NCBI GenBank assembly: GCA_009840385.1
Contig: VXNX01000013.1
Span: 148,723-198,221, forward strand
Length of the DNA: 49,499 nucleotides
From: Candidatus Dadabacteria bacterium
Lineage (GTDB): Bacteria > Desulfobacterota_D > UBA1144 > Nemesobacterales > Nemesobacteraceae
Reading direction: 5' to 3'
Shown: piece by piece, positions 41,992 to 49,499 of the stretch
Layout: every line of letters begins with the position of its first letter
How positions within the stretch are numbered: the first letter of the stretch is position 1
Notes under the pieces: generated by a model
What the model was told of the DNA's origin: nothing
Database searches by the model: none
The model's input: the letters and a program-made list of their open reading frames with translations, nothing else
Translations under genes and position numbers: made by a program

Positions 41992-44202
41992 ATGCAGAAA
42001 GGCAAAAACTCTCAAGGCGTATTCGTAGACGTGATGGCGGTCTTTTTCTTCGCCCTCGGTGTATTCACCTTCGTAAGTCTTCTGGTCTTCAGCAACCTGC
42101 TTGAAATCGACGTAAAAGGCGCAATGGGGAACGCGGGACTTTACGTGTCGGGATCTCTTGGAAGTTCCTTCGGCACGCTTTCCTTCGTATTTCCCGTGCT
42201 GATGTTCTATGCGTCATACGTGATTCTGAGGAAACAGCCCGCCGGGAAGATATACTGGAAGCTCTTCTCCACCATTATCTTCCTTCTCTCCTCGACCACC
42301 CTTCTCGGGCTCGTTTACGGAAAAAGTTCCCTTCTTGGCTACTCGCCGGCCGGGGGATGGTTGGGTCTTGTGATCTCCCGGGAATTCGCGCAGAACATCT
42401 TGGGGACTTTTGGAACATACATTATCGCCATAATCATCATATTCCTCTCCGTGATAATAACAACGGAGACCAAGATCGCCAGCATAGTGAAAATCATCCG
42501 CCTGCTCTTCTCAGGCGTTCTAAAAGGAGTTTTTGCACCGATCGGCGCGCTAAGACGCATCGCCACACGAAGGGGCACCCGAGAAAAAAAGAAGCAAGGC
42601 GCACCGAAGGCAACCCCTAGCGCGGCAAAAGCCCCTCCCGTAGCACAGAAGCAGGAACCCGACGGAAAAACCGACGCAGAACCGCAGATAGTGTTCACTC
42701 CTCCCACCCCAGATAACAAAACCGAGCCGGCACCCACCGTACCCGAGAACAGATGGCTTGACTTCTCTCTCCCCGCAATTGATCTGCTTGACCCGAAAAT
42801 CGATACATCAGTAGAGATAGACAAGGAAGCCATGTACCACAAAGCCACCTTGATCGAGGAGAAACTTGCGGACTTCGGAGTAACCGGAAAGGTCATGGAA
42901 ATACGTCCCGGCCCGGTCATCACGATGTTCGAATACAAGCCCGCCCCTGGAATAAAAATAAACAGAATATCATCCCTCGAAGGCGATCTTGCAATGGGTC
43001 TTAAGGCTCTCAGCATAAGAATAATAGCTCCCATACCGGGAAAAGACGTGGTGGGAATAGAGGTGCCGAACGAAAGCAGGGAAATCGTGGTGCTGAGGGA
43101 ACTTTTCGAAAGCAGTTCATTCATGGCGCAAAAATCAATGCTTACAATCGCCCTCGGGAAAGACATATCCGGAAAACCGCGCTATATGGATCTTCAGACC
43201 GCCCCGCACCTCATGATCGCCGGAACAACCGGCTCGGGGAAAAGCGTGCTTCTAAACGCCGCGATCACAAGCCTGCTCTACAGGGCCACCCCCTATGAAC
43301 TCAAGCTCATAATGATAGACCCGAAGATGCTTGAACTCTCGATATACGAAGATATTCCCCACCTGCTACACCCTGTGGTCACCGAATCGAAAAAAGCCGT
43401 GGCCGCCCTCAGGTGGCTGGTTTCGGAAATGGATTCCAGATACAGCATGCTCTCCGAAGAAGGTGTAAGAGACATAGACAGCTACAACAAGAAGCTTGAG
43501 ACACTTGAGATCGAGGAAAAACAGCTCAGGTGGCTTCCTTACATAGTGGTTATCATAGATGAGCTTGCCGACCTGATGATGGTTTCCCCGACAGACGTCA
43601 AGGATTCGATAATAAGGCTTGCGCAGAAGGCCAGGGCGGCGGGAATCCATATAATAGTCTCCACCCAACGTCCCTCGGCGGACGTGGTGGCCGGACTCAT
43701 AAAGGCTAACTTCCCGGCACGCATATCCTTCCTCGTGTCCTCAAAAGTGGATTCGAGGATCATTCTCGACACCGGGGGAGCGGAGACCCTGCTCGGAAAG
43801 GGCGACATGCTTTTTCTCACATCCGGGGGAGCCAACCTACTAAGACTTCAGGGCGCCCTGATATCCGATGACGAAAGAAAACGGGTAACGGATTTTCTGA
43901 GGTCCCAGGCAAACCCGGTCTACATAGAAGAAATAACCAAAGACGACTCAGATGATGAAAGCTCGGGGGTTAGCGAAGACGAGAAAGACGAACTTTACGA
44001 AACCGCCTTGGGAATCATAGCGGAAACCGGGCAGGCATCCATCTCGATGATCCAGAGAAGGTTAAAGATAGGGTATAACCGCGCGGCAAGGATCGTTGAA
44101 GTGATGGAAAAAGAAGGCCTTATAGGCCCCCAAGGGGCGGCCGGGAAGCCAAGAGAAGTCTATGTAGACATGATTAAGGCGGACAGGGGAAGTTCGGATT
44201 GA
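41992..44202 (+). CDS. ftsK: DNA translocase FtsK
   Basis: FtsK pumps chromosome ends through the closing septum and activates XerCD. The protein has 736 residues. Four hydrophobic helices (about 10-165) form the membrane domain. A short Pro/Ala-rich linker (about 200-250) follows, much shorter than in E. coli. The motor has Walker A TTGSGKSVL (about 411-418), Walker B YIVVIIDELADLMMV and HIIVSTQRPSADVVAGLIK. The C-terminal winged-helix gamma domain (ISMIQRRLKIGYNRAARIVE) reads KOPS sites. Its stop overlaps the lolA start. Confidence 0.96.
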   Translation: MQKGKNSQGVFVDVMAVFFFALGVFTFVSLLVFSNLLEIDVKGAMGNAGLYVSGSLGSSFGTLSFVFPVLMFYASYVILRKQPAGKIYWKLFSTIIFLLSSTTLLGLVYGKSSLLGYSPAGGWLGLVISREFAQNILGTFGTYIIAIIIIFLSVIITTETKIASIVKIIRLLFSGVLKGVFAPIGALRRIATRRGTREKKKQGAPKATPSAAKAPPVAQKQEPDGKTDAEPQIVFTPPTPDNKTEPAPTVPENRWLDFSLPAIDLLDPKIDTSVEIDKEAMYHKATLIEEKLADFGVTGKVMEIRPGPVITMFEYKPAPGIKINRISSLEGDLAMGLKALSIRIIAPIPGKDVVGIEVPNESREIVVLRELFESSSFMAQKSMLTIALGKDISGKPRYMDLQTAPHLMIAGTTGSGKSVLLNAAITSLLYRATPYELKLIMIDPKMLELSIYEDIPHLLHPVVTESKKAVAALRWLVSEMDSRYSMLSEEGVRDIDSYNKKLETLEIEEKQLRWLPYIVVIIDELADLMMVSPTDVKDSIIRLAQKARAAGIHIIVSTQRPSADVVAGLIKANFPARISFLVSSKVDSRIILDTGGAETLLGKGDMLFLTSGGANLLRLQGALISDDERKRVTDFLRSQANPVYIEEITKDDSDDESSGVSEDEKDELYETALGIIAETGQASISMIQRRLKIGYNRAARIVEVMEKEGLIGPQGAAGKPREVYVDMIKADRGSSD

Positions 44203-44858
44203 AGAAAATCCCGCTTGCGGCGGCACTTCTCGCCGTATCCATTCTCTTTATCACCCACCCGGCGAGGACCCAAGACCCGACCACTGTTGTAAGCAACATC
44301 CAGAAAAAATACGCATCGATAAACGACCTTAAATCGCCTTTCACGCAGGAAACCCGGATAAAAGACCTCGAGGAGAAAATCTCATCCTCGGGAAAAGTAT
44401 GGTTCAAGAAACCGGCGATGATGAAATGGCAGTACGAAGAACCGTGGAAAGATACGATAGTCTCTGACGGAAAAAAGGTCTGGTATTTTGACAGCCAGGA
44501 AAACCAGGTTGCCGAAACGGAATTTGACAGCGTTTGGACAGGCTCCTTCGGCTCCTATACAGTCATTTCTATACTGGAGGACCTTGACCGTCTTTTCGAT
44601 GTCCGCCTAGGCGCCGGAAGCACGGATGAACAGGGAAACATCCTTCTTGACTTGAAACAGAAAGACCAGGAGCAGTCAAAGCAGGTAACGATAGCAGTCG
44701 ATCCCAAGACCTATGCGCTGAGAAAAATCATAATCGGCGATGTTTTCGGAAACACGACCATTATAGAACTGGGTACGGCAGAAGTTAACCTCGGCATTCC
44801 CGATTCGTTTTTTACGTTTAAAAAACCGGCGGGAGCAGGGACAGTGACTTTTCCTTGA
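44199..44858 (+). CDS. lolA: Outer-membrane lipoprotein carrier protein LolA
   Basis: This 219-residue periplasmic chaperone ferries lipoproteins from LolCDE to LolB. The start is TTG at 44199, overlapping the ftsK stop by four bases and preceded by AGGGGAAG. A signal peptide (KKIPLAAALLAVSILFITHPART) is followed by VVSNIQKKYASINDLKSPFTQ and SGKVWFKKPAMMKWQYEEP, both typical of LolA, and later DGKKVWYFDSQENQV. The ftsK-lolA pairing is common. Its presence shows a lipoprotein-bearing outer membrane. Confidence 0.93.
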   Translation: MKKIPLAAALLAVSILFITHPARTQDPTTVVSNIQKKYASINDLKSPFTQETRIKDLEEKISSSGKVWFKKPAMMKWQYEEPWKDTIVSDGKKVWYFDSQENQVAETEFDSVWTGSFGSYTVISILEDLDRLFDVRLGAGSTDEQGNILLDLKQKDQEQSKQVTIAVDPKTYALRKIIIGDVFGNTTIIELGTAEVNLGIPDSFFTFKKPAGAGTVTFP

Positions 44859-44892
44859 GGCCCGGCATTCATTTGATTGTGATAACCTCGCA

Positions 44893-44931
44893 GACAGGGG
44901 CAAAAAGCGTACAAATGCCAAACTGCCTGTC
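44893..44931 (+). terminator. Stem-loop after lolA
   Basis: GACAGG (44893-44898) plus GGCA (44899-44902) can pair with TGCC (44916-44919) and CCTGTC (44926-44931), giving a bent ten-pair stem. Only a weak T-rich stretch follows. It is the only likely stop for the ftsK-lolA transcript before the GC-rich polyketide gene. Confidence 0.4.
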
Positions 44932-45069
44932 CGGTTTGTTGAAAACCCGCAAATCTTAAATAAAATGCCACCTGGATTTAGCGCGAGATAGTCGTGGCAC
45001 GGGCAAAGAAGAGCTTTGTTCCCTGGCCTTCCCTATGCTAAACTTTTCTGAAAGAGAATTATCAAAGTC

Positions 45070-45130
45070 AGTGGTGAACTTCATAGTTCAAGTGGTGAGT
45101 TGAAAACCGTTTTGTAAAACAGAAACGGTT
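45070..45130 (+). promoter_or_regulatory. Repeat-rich leader of the polyketide synthase gene
   Basis: AGTGGTGA occurs at 45070-45077 and again at 45091-45098, exactly 21 bp (two DNA turns) apart. Between and partly within them is the palindrome GAACT-TCAT-AGTTC (45076-45089). A perfect 8-bp inverted repeat AACCGTTT/AAACGGTT (45105-45112, 45123-45130) follows. A purine-rich GGGAGGGAG precedes the ATG at 45188. The layout fits a dimeric activator or repressor site, but no clear -35/-10 pair stands out. The rest of the 329-bp gap 44859-45187 shows nothing else. Confidence 0.4.
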
Positions 45131-45187
45131 CAGATTGAGGGAACACAGGTAGAACCATCAGTTCATAATCTTGGGAGGGAGATTTCG

Positions 45188-48100
45188 ATGACAAAGTCAA
45201 ACAAGTCTTGCGATTCTTCTGGGGAATCGCTGCCCAACTCTGAAACTCAGAAACAGGAAAAATCTGGATTCGGTCCGCCGATAGCGATCGTGGGCATGGG
45301 GTGCCGGTTCCCCGGCGCATCGAGTATACCGGCCTTTTGGCGCCTGCTCGAATCCGGCCAGAATACGGTGACGGAGGGTGTCCCGGGTTCCGGCGTCGGG
45401 CGTATGGACGAGCTTTTCCCCGATGGACAGATTCCGAGCAATGCCTGTCGTTTCTGTGGCTATGTCGACGGAATCGAGCAGTTCGACGCGGGGTTCTTTC
45501 GCATTTCTCCGGTCGAGGCCCAGTTGCTGGATCCACAGCAGCGGATGATGCTGGAAACCACTTGGGAGGCTCTCGAGGATGCGGGCATGGATCCGGATCG
45601 GCTGAAGGGCAGCCGCACCGGGGTATATACCGGGATCAGCAACGACGAATACAGGATGCTGGTAGTGGAGTCAAGGAAACCTGCCGAGGCTGCTTCATGT
45701 CTTTATGCTCTGAGCGGCACGAACTTAAACGGTACCAGCGGTCGGGTCTCTTTCGTGCTGGGACTCATGGGACCGGCGAAGGCAGTGGACGCCGCGTGCG
45801 CGTCGTCCATGGTGTCGGTCCACGACGCGGTGGCGGACCTGCAGCAGGGCAAGGCGGATCTAGCCATTGCGGGCGGTGTGCAGGCCATCCTGAACAGTCG
45901 CATTTTCGAACTCCGTGCGGATGCGATGATGCTGTCTCCGGACGGGCAGTGCAAGACGTTCGACGCGTCCGCGAACGGTTACGTGCGCGGCGAAGGTTGT
46001 GGCGTCGTTATCCTGAAGCGGTTGAGCGAGGCCGAAGAGGATGGCGATCGGATCTGGGGGGTAATCCGAGGCTCGGCGGTGAACAACGGCGGGCCCGGCA
46101 CCGGACTGACCGTACCACATACCCCTGCATTGGAACAGGTGATGGAAGCGGCACTGTCGCAGGCCGGAGTTACTGCTTCGGATGTGGATTACATCGAGGC
46201 ACACGGGACTGGAACAGCTGTAGGCGACCCTATTGAGATCGAGGCCGTCTCCGCCGTGTACGGCAAAGGGCGCAAAGCCGACCGTCCTCTTTTGATCGGT
46301 TCCGTAAAGACCAATATCGGCCACCTCGAGTCGGCTGCCGGAATCGCCGGTCTGATCAAAGCAGTGCTGGTGATGCAGCGCGGCGTGATTCCGAAGCACC
46401 TGCATTTCCAGGTTCCCAACCCCGCCCTCGATTGGGACCGACTGCCTTTGAAAGTTACTTCGTCCATAATGGACCTGCCCGAGCGTGGCGGACGGCCGCG
46501 ACTGGCAGGAGTAAACTCCTTCGGGATATCCGGGACGAACGCCCACATAGTGGTGGAAGAATACATCGCCCGGGGGACATCGCCCTACAGAAAGCATGAG
46601 CTTGCGGGCTCGGCCCAGGCGGTGACAGTCTCTTTGCCGGAGGCCGTGGAGAGTTTGTCGCCGCCGGAGCAGGAGTTAAAGAGGCGCGAGACCCGTTTGC
46701 TGCCGCTATCCGGCAAATCGGTGAGCGCGCTCCGCGAACTTGCGGAGCGTTACCTCTCATGGCTTGACGAGCGTCCGGAGGATATTGCTTCCCAAAGCGC
46801 CTCTGCGGAGCCGTTGCTCTCGGACATGGCGTGGACTGCAGGCGTAGGAAGGAGCCATTTCGATCACCGCGCGGGCGTGGTGTTCCGGGATGCCGGGTCG
46901 CTGCGGGAGGGGCTGAAAGCGCTGGGGGATTCGGGCGAGAGTCCAGGGCCGCAGACGCCGACGAAGGTGGCGTTCGCTTATACCGGGCAAGGAAGCCAGT
47001 GGGCCGGCATGGGAAAGGCGCTCTACGAACGTGAGCCGGTGGCGCGGGCGGTTCTCGACCGCTGCGAGGAGGCGTTTCGGGACGAAAGGGGCACCTCGCT
47101 GCTTGACGTGATGTTCGGGGGCGGCGAAGGGGATCTGGGCGATACGGCGTGGGAGCAGCCTGCCCTCTACGCTCTTGAGTGCGCGCTCACGGCCCTCTGG
47201 TCAAGCGTAGGGGTTCGTCCCAGCGTGGTGCTGGGGCACAGCGTCGGGGAACTGGCGGCCGCACAGGCGGCGGGAGTGTTCAGCCTGGAGGATGGAATGC
47301 GGTTTGCCGCGGCGCGAGGCACCCTGCTGTCGGAAACCGAACCGGGCGCGATGGCAGCGGTTTTTGCCACCCCGGCACGAGTGACGTCGACGGTCGAGGA
47401 GATAAACGAATCATCTGCCAGTGTCGGGCTGAGCATCTCGGCGGACAACGGCGGCCACCAAGTGGTGAGCGGCCCGGTTGCAGATATTGAAACCATCTCG
47501 AAGCGTTTCAAATCGGAAGGAGTCCGGGTAAGACGATTGAACACGACCCGCGCGTTCCACAGCGCCTTGGTGGAGCCAGCTCTGGACATGCTGGAAGCTT
47601 CCCTGGATAGTGCGGCGATCGAACCACCCTCCCTCACCGTGGTCAGCAACCTGACCGGCCAGACGGTGGAGCCCGGCCAAGCGCTGGACGGAGCCTACTG
47701 GAGGCAGCATGCCCGTGAGAAGGTGGCGTTTGCCAGCGGTGTCCGGACATTGGCGGAATTCGGGGTGGATTTGGTGCTGGAGATAGGACCGAGACCGATC
47801 CTGGCCTCGATGACAGTCTCGGCCTGGCCGGACTCGGCACAGACACCAGCGCCCACGGTGCTGTCGAGCCTGCGCCCGCCGTCTGGTGAATCTTCAGCGT
47901 CTGTGGATGACGCCGATTTCACGCGGGCGGTCGCGGAAGCGTATCAGGCGGGGCTCCCGATTCGTTTTGAAGGGCTCTTTGCGGGGGAGTCGCGCCGTCG
48001 CATCTCGTTGCCAAGCTATCCATTCCAACGCGAACGCCATTGGCTCGATTCGAAGAGAAAACAACGCTCGGGCGTCGGCCACCCCCTACTGGGGGTTCGG

Positions 48101-49499
48101 CACGAATCCGCCTCAGGCCAAGTCACATTCGAGACAGAAGTGTTCCAGTCGGATCCGGAGTGGTTGAGCGATCACCGGGTGTTCGGCCGGGTTATAGCTC
48201 CGGGCGCGCTCTACGGTGCCATGGCAGCATCGGCATCCCTTACGGAAGAGAGCGGAGCGGTGGTTGTGGAGGACATGCAGCTGCTCAACGCGCTGATTTT
48301 CCCGGAGGAGGGTTCCGAGGACGGTACCGGCGACGAGGGCCGGGAGGTGCAGGTTGTGCTTGATTCTTCCGAGCGGGCAAATTCGCGTCGCGTCCAGATA
48401 TTCAGCAAGGGGAGCGGAGAGGACTGGACGGCACATGTGGAAGGCCACATATCGTCGGGCGCCCCGATTCCGGAAGCCGGTGGGCGCATCGATCTCGAAA
48501 GCCTCAAGGCCCCCCTGTCGCCGATAGACGTGGCAGCCTACTACCGCGCCCGGGCCGATACGGGGATCAATCTCGGCCCGTTCTTCCGCACGCTCGAGAA
48601 TGCCTGGTCCGGGCCAGGCGAGGCGTTAGGCGAGATCTCTTTCCCTGAAGCTCTCGGCCGCAATGAGCTGGACGTTCATCCGCTCCTGCTGGACGGTTGC
48701 TTTCAGGTTGTGGCCGCAGCACGCAATCCAGGCGGGGTAGAAGAGGAAACCACCTATCTGCCATTTGGCTGGGAGCGACTGTGGCTGGCGGACCGGCTGC
48801 CGGATCGCTTGTTCTGTCACGTGCGCATGAGTGAGGTTTCCCAAGGGACGGAAGCGGAACAGGACGAGCCGCCTGAGGTCTGGAACGGAGAATTGAGAAT
48901 CTACGACCCCAATGGAGTTCTGCTTGGCGGGCTGAACGGATACATGGTGAAACGCGCGACGCGGGCGGCGCTGCTCTCCGCAGGCGAAGGGGTGAATGAA
49001 CTGCTGTATGAGGTTGTGTGGCGCGAAAAGGCTCTCACGCCCGGAATGCTGCCCGCAGATTTCCTCGCGTCTCAGGCAACGATTGTGGCGCGCTCGGGAT
49101 TGCTCTCAGATTATTTAGCCGACGAAGGAGTCACGCCCAAAGACAGAAGCGCCCTCCTGACCGACCTGGAGCGGTGGTCCCGGTCCTGCGCGCTCGAGAC
49201 CTTGGAGAAGCTGGGGTGGGAACGCGAGGTGGGCGTGGCCGTGGATTCAGAGGACCTGCGGCAGCGCTTGAACGTCGTGGAGGAGCATAAGAAGTTGTTC
49301 CGCCGAACGCTCGAGATGCTGGCCAAGTCCGGGGTGTTGGAGGAGGTGGACGGTGACTTCGTCGTGAGAATCGGACCCGGGGATCCCTTGCCGGATGAAA
49401 TGCCTCCTGACACCGAGGAATTCGCTGCCCGAATGGCTGAACTGTATCCCCACGGCTTGACCGAGATCGGGCTTTTTCGACGCTCCGGCAACGCCCTGG
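45188..49499 (+). CDS. Type I polyketide synthase, KS-AT-DH-(C-methyltransferase), cut by window edge
   Basis: An open frame from ATG 45188 (GGGAGGGAG upstream) runs to the window end without a stop: 1437 codons so far. The ketosynthase (about 30-455) has C204 in VDAACASSM, H339 in EAHGTGT and H379 in NIGHLE, all intact. The acyltransferase (about 594-890) has TGQGSQWAGMG, S685 in GHSVGE, and the specificity motif RAFHS, malonyl-like. The dehydratase (about 955-1240) has H996 in HxxxGxxxxP (DHRVFGRVIAP) and D1169 in LLLDGCFQ. From about residue 1271, LLYEVVWR and LFRRTLEMLAKSGVL resemble the region before a C-methyltransferase domain. The gene is much GC-richer than its neighbours. A methyl-branched lipid or polyketide product is likely; ACP, KR and ER, if present, lie beyond the edge. 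Confidence 0.95.
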   Translation, partial: MTKSNKSCDSSGESLPNSETQKQEKSGFGPPIAIVGMGCRFPGASSIPAFWRLLESGQNTVTEGVPGSGVGRMDELFPDGQIPSNACRFCGYVDGIEQFDAGFFRISPVEAQLLDPQQRMMLETTWEALEDAGMDPDRLKGSRTGVYTGISNDEYRMLVVESRKPAEAASCLYALSGTNLNGTSGRVSFVLGLMGPAKAVDAACASSMVSVHDAVADLQQGKADLAIAGGVQAILNSRIFELRADAMMLSPDGQCKTFDASANGYVRGEGCGVVILKRLSEAEEDGDRIWGVIRGSAVNNGGPGTGLTVPHTPALEQVMEAALSQAGVTASDVDYIEAHGTGTAVGDPIEIEAVSAVYGKGRKADRPLLIGSVKTNIGHLESAAGIAGLIKAVLVMQRGVIPKHLHFQVPNPALDWDRLPLKVTSSIMDLPERGGRPRLAGVNSFGISGTNAHIVVEEYIARGTSPYRKHELAGSAQAVTVSLPEAVESLSPPEQELKRRETRLLPLSGKSVSALRELAERYLSWLDERPEDIASQSASAEPLLSDMAWTAGVGRSHFDHRAGVVFRDAGSLREGLKALGDSGESPGPQTPTKVAFAYTGQGSQWAGMGKALYEREPVARAVLDRCEEAFRDERGTSLLDVMFGGGEGDLGDTAWEQPALYALECALTALWSSVGVRPSVVLGHSVGELAAAQAAGVFSLEDGMRFAAARGTLLSETEPGAMAAVFATPARVTSTVEEINESSASVGLSISADNGGHQVVSGPVADIETISKRFKSEGVRVRRLNTTRAFHSALVEPALDMLEASLDSAAIEPPSLTVVSNLTGQTVEPGQALDGAYWRQHAREKVAFASGVRTLAEFGVDLVLEIGPRPILASMTVSAWPDSAQTPAPTVLSSLRPPSGESSASVDDADFTRAVAEAYQAGLPIRFEGLFAGESRRRISLPSYPFQRERHWLDSKRKQRSGVGHPLLGVRHESASGQVTFETEVFQSDPEWLSDHRVFGRVIAPGALYGAMAASASLTEESGAVVVEDMQLLNALIFPEEGSEDGTGDEGREVQVVLDSSERANSRRVQIFSKGSGEDWTAHVEGHISSGAPIPEAGGRIDLESLKAPLSPIDVAAYYRARADTGINLGPFFRTLENAWSGPGEALGEISFPEALGRNELDVHPLLLDGCFQVVAAARNPGGVEEETTYLPFGWERLWLADRLPDRLFCHVRMSEVSQGTEAEQDEPPEVWNGELRIYDPNGVLLGGLNGYMVKRATRAALLSAGEGVNELLYEVVWREKALTPGMLPADFLASQATIVARSGLLSDYLADEGVTPKDRSALLTDLERWSRSCALETLEKLGWEREVGVAVDSEDLRQRLNVVEEHKKLFRRTLEMLAKSGVLEEVDGDFVVRIGPGDPLPDEMPPDTEEFAARMAELYPHGLTEIGLFRRSGNAL

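Noticed and set aside
42339-43166. Minus-strand frame of 275 codons
   Set aside because: It is the antisense shadow of ftsK, whose motifs are clear on the plus strand.
45301-46236. Plus-strand frame of 311 codons inside the polyketide gene
   Set aside because: It is out of frame with the KS catalytic residues, Arg/Gly-rich, and an artefact of high GC.
1-49499. CRISPR arrays, tRNA and rRNA genes
   Set aside because: No regularly spaced repeats, no cloverleaf-like sequences and no rRNA segments were recognised in the gaps between genes.

Overview
The window reads as a chromosomal segment of a Gram-negative bacterium. It encodes a LolA lipoprotein carrier, an ExbB/ExbD proton channel, an OprP-like porin ending in Phe and a LysM lytic transglycosylase. 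Most of it is ordinary housekeeping DNA of medium GC, tightly packed, with TTG and GTG starts in several genes and short intergenic gaps. The gene content (HemD-HemE fusion, archaeal-type Ogg glycosylases, CarD, orphan NuoF and NuoN, a pgpA-cinA-recA block) does not name a phylum by itself. A deltaproteobacterial or Dadabacteria-like lineage, perhaps from a marine or sponge-associated community, is my guess and is not proven by the sequence.

Layout. 1-3873 is a minus-strand lysA-hemDE-hemH operon. 4020-7032 is a plus-strand exbB-exbD unit followed by two transporter genes. 7036-8148 is ddl (minus). 8250-11329 is a lytic transglycosylase followed by two tandem Ogg-type DNA glycosylases, the second lacking the catalytic lysine. 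11332-13715 holds a PIG-L deacetylase and a porin (both minus), separated by 450 bp that contains only a possible relic ORF. 13785-15445 holds a small ORF with a hairpin over its Shine-Dalgarno site, then gatB. 15490-16853 is a decayed zone: a broken DUF5131 gene, two small convergent ORFs and a cluster of short direct and inverted repeats.

16907-20720 is a tandem duplication. Each unit contains a SulP anion transporter gene, a fragment of an IS3-type transposase and the end of nuoF. The intact nuoF follows at 20647-21903. The two SulP genes share an identical core of about 960 bp with diverged flanks, which points to gene conversion. 22042-35969 is mainly minus-strand housekeeping (lhgO, a phosphodiesterase, glnE, priA, ilvB, tsaB, recA, cinA, pgpA) with carD on the plus strand. 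36066-44858 is plus-strand: parA-parB, purS-purQ, a TusA-like/CysM/JAMM sulfur cluster, nuoN, ftsK and lolA.

From 45188 to the window edge there is a much GC-richer type I polyketide synthase gene. It shows KS, AT and DH domains and then the start of what looks like a C-methyltransferase. It is preceded by a 330-bp leader with paired direct repeats and palindromes, and it is the strongest accessory feature here. The most interesting compact unit is the TusA-like/CysM/JAMM operon. It resembles the mycobacterial carrier-protein route to cysteine, but a TusA-fold protein sits where the CysO carrier would be.
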